This document shows, piece by piece, positions 57,101 to 64,000 of a stretch of 64,000 nucleotides of DNA. The stretch is from Aplectana chamaeleonis (taxonomy: Eukaryota > Nematoda > Chromadorea > Rhabditida > Cosmocercidae): positions 186,001 through 250,000 of the forward strand of contig JAPDOI010000428.1 in NCBI GenBank assembly GCA_029168955.1, written 5' to 3'. Each line of letters starts with the position of its first letter. The stretch's first letter is position 1. The position numbers and the translations under genes were made by a program. Below the pieces are notes generated by a model. The model saw only the letters and a program-made list of their open reading frames with translations. It was not told the origin of the DNA and searched no databases.

Positions 57101-59240
57101 AGGTAGAGTGCGCCGGACGCCGTAGAAAGTGTGTGGGACCCAAGATTGAGCGCGCCGGACGCCGTAGAAAGTGTGTGGGACCCAAACGCGAATGCGCCGG
57201 ACGCCGTAGAGAGTGTGCGGGACCCAAGGAAGAGTGCGCAGGAAGCCGTAAAAAGTGTGCGGGACCCATGTGGGAGTGCGCGGGATGCCACAGGAAGTGT
57301 GTGGGATCGAAATGCGAGTGCGCCGGATGCCGTAGAAAGTGTGCGGGAACCAAGTTGGAGTGTGCCGGACGCCGTAGAAAGTGTGTTGGACCCAAGGTAG
57401 AGTGCGCCGGACGCCGTAGAAAGTGTGTGGGACCCAAACGCGATTGCGCCGGACGCCGTAGAAAGTGTGCGGAACTCAAGATAGAGTGCGCCGGACGCCG
57501 TAGAAAGTGTGTGGGACCCAAGTTAGAGTGCGCCGGACGCCGTAGAAAGTGTGCGGGACCCAAAAGGGAGTGCGCGGGACGCCAGAGGAAGTGTGTGGGA
57601 CCCAAATGCGAGTGCGCCGGACGCCGTAGAAAGTGTGTGGGACCCAAGGTATAGTGCGCCGGACGCCGTAGAAAGTGTGTGGGACCCAAGTGGGAGTGCG
57701 CGGGACGCCAGAGGAAGTGTGTGGGACCCAAATGCGAGTGCGCCGGACGCCGTAGAAAGTGTGTGGGACCCCAGGTATAGTGCGCCGGACACCGTAGAAA
57801 GTGTGCGGGACCCAAGTGGGAGTGCGCGGGACGCCAAAGGAGGTGTGTGGGACCCAAACGCGAATGTGCGGGACGCCGTAGAAAGTGTGCGGCACCCAAG
57901 TGGGAGTGCGCGGGACGCCACAGAAAGTGTGTGGGACCCAAATGCGAATGCGCCGGACGCCGTAGAAAGTGTGCGGGACCCAAGTGAGAAAACGCGGGAC
58001 GCCGCAGGAAGTGTGTGAGACCCGAATGCGAGTGCGCCCGACGTCGTAGGAAGTGTGCGGGGTCGAAGTGAGAGTGCGCCGGATGCCGTAGAAAGTGTGT
58101 GGGACCCAAGATAGAGTGCGCCTGACGCCGTAGGAAGTGTGTGGGACCCAAGTGGATCTGCGCCGGGCCCCGTATAAAATGTGGGGTATCCAAGTGGAAG
58201 TGCGTCGGACGCCATAGAAAGTGTGCGGGACCCAAATGGGAGTGCGCGGGACGCCAGAGGAGGTGTGTGGGACCCAAACGCGAATGCGCGGGACGCCGTA
58301 GAAAGTGTGCGGCACCCAAGTGGGAGTGCGCGGGACGCCACAGGAAGTGTGTGGGACCCAAATGCGAATGCGCCGGACGCCGTAGAAAGTGTGCGGGACC
58401 CAAGTGAGAAAACGCGGGACGCCGCAGGAAGTGTGTGAGACCCGAATGCGAGTGCGCCCGACGTCGTAGGAAGTGTGCGGGGTCGAAGTGAGAGTGCGCC
58501 GGATGCCGTAGAAAGTGTGTGGGACCCAAGATAGAGTGCGCCTGACGCCGTAGGAAGTGTGTGGGACCCAAGTGGATCTGCGCCGGGCCCCGTATAAAAT
58601 GTGGGGTATCCAAGTGGAAGTGCGTCGGACGCCATAGAAAGTGTGCGGGACCCAAATGGGAGTGCGCGGGACGCCAGAGGAGGTGTGTGGGACCCAAACG
58701 CGAATGCGCGGGACGCCGTAGAAAGTGTGCGGCACCCAAGTGGGAGTGCGCGGGACGCCACAGGAAGTGTGTGGGACCCAAATGCGAATGCGCCGGACGC
58801 CATAGAAAGTGTGCGGGACCCAAATGGGAGTGCGCGGGACGCCAGAGGAGGTGTGTGGGACCCAAACGCGAATGCGCCGGACGCCGTAGAAAGTGTGTGG
58901 GACCCAAGTGGGAGTGCGCGGGACGCCACAGGACGTGTGTGGGACCCAAATGCCAATGCGCCGGACGCCGTAAAAAGTGTGCGGGACCCAAGTGGGAGTG
59001 CGCGGGACGCCACAGGACGTGTGTGGGACCCAAATGCCAATGCGCCGGACGCCGTATAAAATGTGCGGGACCCAAGTGGGAAAACGCGGGACGCCGCAGG
59101 AAGTGTGTGAGACCCGAATGCGAGTGCGCCCGACGTCGTAGGAAGTGTGCGGGGTCGAAGTGAGAGTGCGCCGGATGCCGTAGAAAGTGTGTGGGACCCA
59201 AGATAGAGTGCGCCGGACGCCGTAGAAAAACTGAGGGACC

Positions 59241-59751
59241 GAAGTGGGTGAGCGCACAACTTCAAAATCGTTTTGTGCGTTTATAGGAGAGTGTATACCA
59301 CCCCTTTCTTCACATCCCCCCCCCTTAACCACTCATTTCAACTGCTTAGCCGTTTATATGCATTTACCCTTCTAGATCGGTTTTATATACGATGGAAATG
59401 TAAATTAATCAAAATATGCATCCAGGCAACACAAACATCATTATACTTCATTTGGGAAAATAAAGGTAGCAGGATGTCGGTTGGTCATGGAGGAGTTTAC
59501 TAAACCTCAAACAGCGGTTGTCTCTATCATGACAGAAATGAATATATATGATCTACCACTTTGGGACCTCATAAGACTGAAGAAGGGTCGGTGTGCAACT
59601 GCACGAGAAAGGAGGTTAGCAGGGTTTGGAAGGTTTGAAATGCTTTGTAATTTCTGATTGCTCGAGTGTTGTCGCCGAAACCAGCTTATAGGCCGGCGCA
59701 ACCGAACTCCAGCGGCAGAGGCCGGCGTCAGCCGGCCGACGCCGCTGGTTT
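59241..59751. other. Unique sequence with a GC-rich hairpin
   Basis: No gene seen. 59710-59750 holds CCAGCGGC and GCCGCTGG around GCCGGCGTCAGCCGGC, a strong potential stem. Confidence 0.5.
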
Positions 59752-59811
59752 TTGAACAAAACATGATAACGAACGATAACACACGCTCATAACATGCGGG
59801 GTATAAAAAGG

Positions 59812-59822
59812 CAGAGGAGCGG
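59812..59822 (+). promoter_or_regulatory. TATA-box-like motif, copy 1
   Basis: GGGGTATAAAAAGGC with a TCATTCAC sequence about 25 bp downstream that could serve as an initiator. No gene follows: the sequence runs into the inverted cassette and 42-bp repeats. Function is inference. Confidence 0.35.
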
Positions 59823-60489
59823 TATGCATTCATTCACACACCGCTCTCTTCGAAAAGCCACTGGGAAGTGGCTGAGGAGTTCGATATTGTACGTACATGA
59901 TTGTTGGCTAATATGATGTGCTCATATCCAAGGTGACACATGAAAATTTTTTAAAGGAGGGTTACGGTAGCCCTGCGGAAAAATGATCGGCAGGAGCGTG
60001 CTTGTGACCCAATTGGGTGTAAGCAGAATGCCGTAGAAAGTGTGTGGGACTCAAATGAGAGTGCGCAGAACGCCGTAGAAAGTGTGTGGGACCCAAATGA
60101 GAGTGCGTCGGACGCCGTAGAAAGGGTGTGGATCCAAATGAGAGTGCGCCGGACACCGTAGAAAGTGTGTGGGACCCAAGTGGATCTGCGCCAGGCCCCG
60201 TATAAAATGTGCGGTACCCAAGTGGAAGTGCTTCGGACGCCATAGAAACTGTGCAGGACCCAAGTGGGAGTGCGCCGGACGCTGCAGAAAGTGTGTGGGA
60301 CCCGAATAAGAGTGGTCGAACGCCATAGAAAGTGTGCGGGACCGAAGTGGGAGTGCGCCGGACGCCGTAGAAAGTCTGCGGGACAAAAATACAAGCACGC
60401 CTATGCCGTTCACTTTTTCCGCAGGGCTAACGGAACAATTCTTGAACAAAACATGATAACGAACGATAACACGCGCTCATAACATGCGG

Positions 60490-60500
60490 GGTATAAAAAG
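60490..60500 (+). promoter_or_regulatory. TATA-box-like motif, copy 2
   Basis: Identical local sequence to copy 1 in the second duplication unit, again followed by the cassette and 42-bp repeats instead of a recognisable gene. Confidence 0.35.
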
Positions 60501-60947
60501 GCAGAGGAGCGGTATGCATTCATTCACACACCGCTCTCTTCGAGAAGCCGCTGGGAAGTGGCTGAGGAGTTCGATATTGTACGAACATGATTGTTGGCTA
60601 ATACGATGTGCTCATCTCCAAGCTGTCACATGAAAGTTTTTAAAGTAGGGTTACGGTAGCTCTGCGGAAAAAATGATCGTCAGGAGCGTGCCTGTGACCC
60701 AAATGGGTGTACGCGGAACGCCGTAGAAAGTGCGCGGGAACCAAATGGGTGTGCGCAGAACGCCGTAGAAAGTGTGCAGGACATCAGTGGGGGTGTGCAG
60801 GACGTCATAGAAAGTGTGCAGGACATCAGTGGGAGTTTGCACGATGTCATAGAAGGGGGGGGGGCAGGACATCAGTGGGTTAACTTTGAATTAACACCAT
60901 CAGGCATAAATCATGTTAGAAAGGAAACCTTTAGGAAAAATAAATGA

Positions 60948-61583
60948 AATTCCTGAAAGTTTAGGTTCCTGGCAAAAGTAAAGATTTGGCATGGCCATAG
61001 AAATATACTCAGTTAAAAAAGGAGAATAAAGAAAAATAAAAAAAGGTTTTGAAATATTCCTGAGAACGATTTGGCGTAGAATAATTTGTTTTTCGGGAAA
61101 TGAAGTGAAATAGTTGAAAGTATGATTTGGCAGTCGAGTTTGAACCAACTATTGGAAAGAGTTGTGCAAAACGAGAGATCGCCTTGTCTGTGCTTATCCA
61201 TAGAACATATCAAAGCGAAATCACGCGTGAAATGGGATGCATCAAAACCTTTTCGGGAGCTGTAATGCGGCGGTCTTCACGTATTAGGTGAAGTAAAATC
61301 AACACGCGTGATTCCGCTTTCATATGTTCTACGGATAAGCACAGACAAGGCGATCTCTCGTTTTGCACAACTCTTACCAATAGTTGGTTCAAACTCGACT
61401 GCTAAATCATACTTTCAACTATTTCACTTCATTTCCCGAAAAACAAATTATTCTACGCCAAATCGTTCTCAGGAATATTTCAAAACCTTTTTTATTTTTC
61501 TTTATTCTCCATTTTTAACTGAGTATATTTCTATGGCCATGCCAAATCTTTACTTTTGCCAGGAACCTAAACTTTCAGGAATA
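60948..61583. mobile_element. 636-bp palindrome, arms 284 bp
   Basis: 60948-61231 and 61300-61583 are near-perfect complements: TTCCTGAAAGTTTAGG, GGCATGGCCATAGAAATATA, ATTTGGCGTAGAATAATTTG, GAGAGATCGCCTTGTCTGTG, CACGCGTG. The loop is about 68 bp. Few differences between arms imply recent origin or ongoing arm homogenisation. No coding function. Confidence 0.92.
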
Positions 61584-62079
61584 ATCCTCTGAATCGAGAA
61601 CTTGCCCGCTGAAAAACATAGAAAACTAAAATACGGCTTTCTATCGTGGACACAGCCTCTAAAAAGTTTTGAAAAAAATCCGCTTATCCCTGGGAACACA
61701 TGCGAGAGAACTATGGGACCTCGGCTTGGCACAGAATGTGCATATTATAGAATTCAGGTTCATGAATTCAGGTAAGTGTGGTCGAATGTGCTCAAAAAAT
61801 TCAAAAGCTCAAAACTCAAAAACCTTCTTAAGCTCAAAGAATGATTCTAAACTTTCACGCAAAAAAGAAAGATTTAAAACTTTGTCAACATAAACGCTTC
61901 TAAGACTGAAGAGGATGAATGTGTCAGTGTTTCCCTGAGAGAGGTAATGAATTTTGAGAAAAGCAAAAGACACGCTTTCGTTCCAACAGAATTGAAAGAC
62001 GAAGCCGAGTGAATGAGAAACTTGGCAAGCCGGGGTTCTGTGGATCGATAAATGGCATGGCTGGTTTCAGCAGCACTGC
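61584..62079. other. Unique sequence, no gene seen
   Basis: Short A-rich frames only. Confidence 0.5.
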
Positions 62080-62230
62080 GATTTTGCCGCAGTAGCTCCG
62101 CAGTAGTGCCGCAATCATTGCGGCGCTATTGCGACATTTGACACATGTGCGAGCCCACTGCATCGTCATTGCGGTACGACTGCGGAACTACGAGGACTTC
62201 GGCACGGTTGCGGTACTACAGCGGCCAGTT
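62080..62230. repeat. TTGCGGTAC-type decayed minisatellite
   Basis: About eight irregular units such as TGCCGCAGTAG, TTGCGGCGCTATTGCG and TTGCGGTACGACTGCGGAAC, in both orientations. Confidence 0.6.
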
Positions 62231-63841
62231 CTCTCAGAGTGATGCGGAGGCGAGTGTGGGGCAGTGGCCAGAGGCGCCGCTGTCACGCACACGATTGAGT
62301 GATCGATCCTCGCCCAGGGTCAACCAAACCTTCTATCCCCCTGGGGTCACTAGACTTGTCTGGGAGGGTAAAAACCCTGACTTAAACAACTGCTGGCCCC
62401 CGCAAGTAGGTGTATGTGTAGGGCTAATACACATCCAGAAGCCTCTACGATTCTGAATGGAAGTCGAATGTGTGGCTCATCCCCAGAGGATTGATGTACG
62501 TCGAGAACTTTATCCTGCTTTATCCATGCGCTTATTCATGGTAAAGACTTCAGATATATTGATACTGTTTGTGAGCGGGGGGGGGGGGGGGACTTAAACA
62601 TCCTCAAAGTCCGCTAAGTTTGTTTTTCAAAATCCAAGCGAAATTACAACTTTGCCGTCGATTATGGCGCAAACTGCGGTATGTTTAGTGGAAATACACA
62701 ACCGCACAATCAACTTTTTCCGTTGCCGTGTACTGTACAGCATCAAAGCTAGATCGAATTTGGTATGAGAAGAAGATCTCCGCCACGATCTAAAGTCTCT
62801 CAATATAATTATGAAAGTTCGTTTCTGAGTTTTCAATAAAATACAGGTGGAGTGACCCTCAGGAAGAGAATAGCGTTGAAAAAACGGTTCCAAAAGATCA
62901 CGCATCTAATGAATTTTGAATTCCAAATAGTTTCCAAGTAGTACACGTGTTTAACTCCACAACTTTTCGATGAACACTGATCTATGAATGTTGTGATCTT
63001 AATCGAGACCAAGATTTGAATAACCAGACATTTTAGCTGTTCGAACGCACAGAGTGTTTTCGATTTCGCGATTAAACTGAGTATTCAAGAGTTGAAAAAA
63101 TACAAAATATCGGAATGAATCAAGAAAAATAACAGTCTAAAATCATGATGGAATCGAATATTCAAAACATCTTTCAAGTCTTAGAATATTTCCAGTGTTT
63201 GAAAAAATGTGTAATTATCATCTTGTTGCAGTGTGGAATCCTGACAAACTTGCAGCGCTGAACACACTCTTAAATTCTCATTGTGAACTTTTTGTTTAAA
63301 ACTGCGGTAGTTCTCTGAACAATCATGTCCACGTTTTTTCGAGTTTTTGATCAAAACTGTGGGCTCGAATGTCGTCCTTAACTTTCTGAAAAAAACCGAT
63401 TTCGTAGAAGTTGAAAATCGTGGGCAAGTCACAGATCAAAACGGAAGAAACGTTGCACAGAGACGAACATCAATAGTTCTCGATGTATAGCACGAGTTTC
63501 TTGCGCTGTCATGTTGAATTTCAGTGTGAGTGATCGCGTCGAGGTCAGCACTGACCAGTAGCTCAGTCTCTCGGCGCTATTGGACGTTAGTGGCCGCGAC
63601 GCAACCACACGCATTAGGCCGTGGTGTCTACACAGAAGTTAGGTTCAACCACTTTTGCTGGACGGAACTATACATGATGCCGCTCGCCCAAAAGTATTTT
63701 CATTCGCAGTTTTTTTTGGTATGGATCGATAGAGGGAGCAGAAAAATTTTGCTTGGCTCCCGCTTAAAAATTATGGGCCTCCAAAGAGCGATTCTCCACG
63801 TCTTTTTCATGAACATCTTAAACGAAAACGAAATTCCTGAC
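62231..63841. other. Unique sequence with a G15 tract
   Basis: 62577-62591 is a run of 15 G. 62570-63841 is otherwise AT-rich; no frame with a recognisable motif. Confidence 0.5.
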
Positions 63842-64000
63842 CTTGAAGCAGTGTTCACAATATATTTCACTTTTGATGTCTCAACCGTTTACGGAAGGTC
63901 TGGTGCCCTATACAGCAAGGCATGCTTGAAGAGAACGTGAAAACCGTGTTTTTGTGCTAAAAGAGAGCCACTTTTGTTGCGTTAACTTTCGAGCGTGAAG
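63842..64000. mobile_element. TTAA element T1, inverted copy cut by the window edge
   Basis: GAAGCAGTGTTCACAATATA, then ACGGAAGGTCTGGTGCCCTA and AGCAAGGCATGCTTGAAG: the reverse complement of the right end of the T1 copies at 31850-31933 and 43019-43106, with moderate divergence. The target reads TTGA. The nested-element site is again empty here. Confidence 0.82.

Larger units (their letters stand above)
59752..60880. repeat. Tandem duplication of a TATA-like segment plus 42-bp repeats
   Basis: Unit 1 (59752-60429) and unit 2 (60430-60880) each start with GAACAAAACATGATAACGAA and continue through GGGGTATAAAAAGGCAGAGG, CATTCATTCACACACCGCTC and GAGGAGTTCGATATTGTACG. Next comes an inverted copy of the cassette start (GGGTTACGGTAGCCCTGCGG, GATCGGCAGGAGCGTGCTTG), then satellite C monomers. 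Unit 1 closes with the cassette start in direct orientation (AAGCACGCCTATGCCG, TTTTTCCGCAGGGCTA). The first 200 bp of the units differ at only about ten positions by eye. Confidence 0.85.

Noticed and set aside
54366..59201. 1611-codon minus-strand open frame as a giant repeat protein
   Set aside because: It lies wholly in the 42-bp array, all three minus frames are open over the same DNA, there is no splice or start context, and the composition simply mirrors the monomer.
59752..60645. LTR retrotransposon with TATA-bearing direct repeats
   Set aside because: The direct repeats lack TG...CA ends, and the interval holds only 42-bp repeats with no gag, pol or primer-binding site. A tandem duplication explains it.
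61370..61405. tRNA B-box-like GGTTCAAACTC
   Set aside because: It lies in a palindrome arm, has no matching A box or cloverleaf, and its mirror copy has the same sequence.

Overview
This is repeat-dominated eukaryotic DNA with no host gene that I can identify. The best fit is a nematode, probably a strongylid/hookworm-like parasite. The reasons are an RTE-clade LINE, a CR1-clade LINE, a broken mariner with an irritans/bandit-like N-terminus, dense short foldback elements at TTAA, and nematode-style splice sites in a few weak exon candidates. The organism is inference; no rRNA, tRNA, spliced leader or telomeric repeat was seen.

Layout. 1-1.5 kb: 90-bp satellite A, in dimers of about 180 bp. 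1.55-5.44 kb: a nearly complete CR1-type LINE on the minus strand, inserted in satellite B with a 10-bp target duplication. 5.44-10.76 kb: satellite B, 56 bp with a hairpin in each monomer and a 1.87-kb higher-order duplication. 10.8-14.3 kb: AT-rich DNA with small MITEs and a TTAA element. 14.3-17.8 kb: a large foldback element whose arms are 21-bp minisatellites, flanked by two TTAA foldback MITEs. 17.8-25.06 kb: a mariner split by about 6.3 kb of inserted DNA. 25.08-28.33 kb: a full-length but broken RTE element with a 12-bp target duplication. 28.5-45.6 kb: many foldback and TTAA elements, several nested, plus a second 21-bp array. 45.6-59.24 kb: satellite C, 42 bp, roughly 300 copies organised by a recurring cassette of about 190 bp. 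59.75-60.87 kb: a duplicated unit with a TATA-like segment and more 42-bp repeats. 60.9-64 kb: a large palindrome, a minisatellite, a G15 tract and the end of another TTAA element.

How it fits together. Only the two LINEs and the mariner carry recognisable coding sequence, and all three are damaged. The short elements are non-autonomous and would depend on a transposase encoded elsewhere. At several places an interrupted copy and an uninterrupted copy of the same repeat both lie in this window, so insertion order can be read directly. The long open frames across the satellites arise because 21, 42 and 90 are multiples of three and because the 56-bp unit lacks stops; I do not treat them as genes.

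If something undescribed is here, the best candidates are foldback elements whose arms or interiors have expanded into satellite-like arrays (21-bp and 42-bp families), and the TTAA family sharing the terminus TTAAAGGCAG. Alignments were done by eye, so boundaries are good to a few bases only where a motif is quoted.
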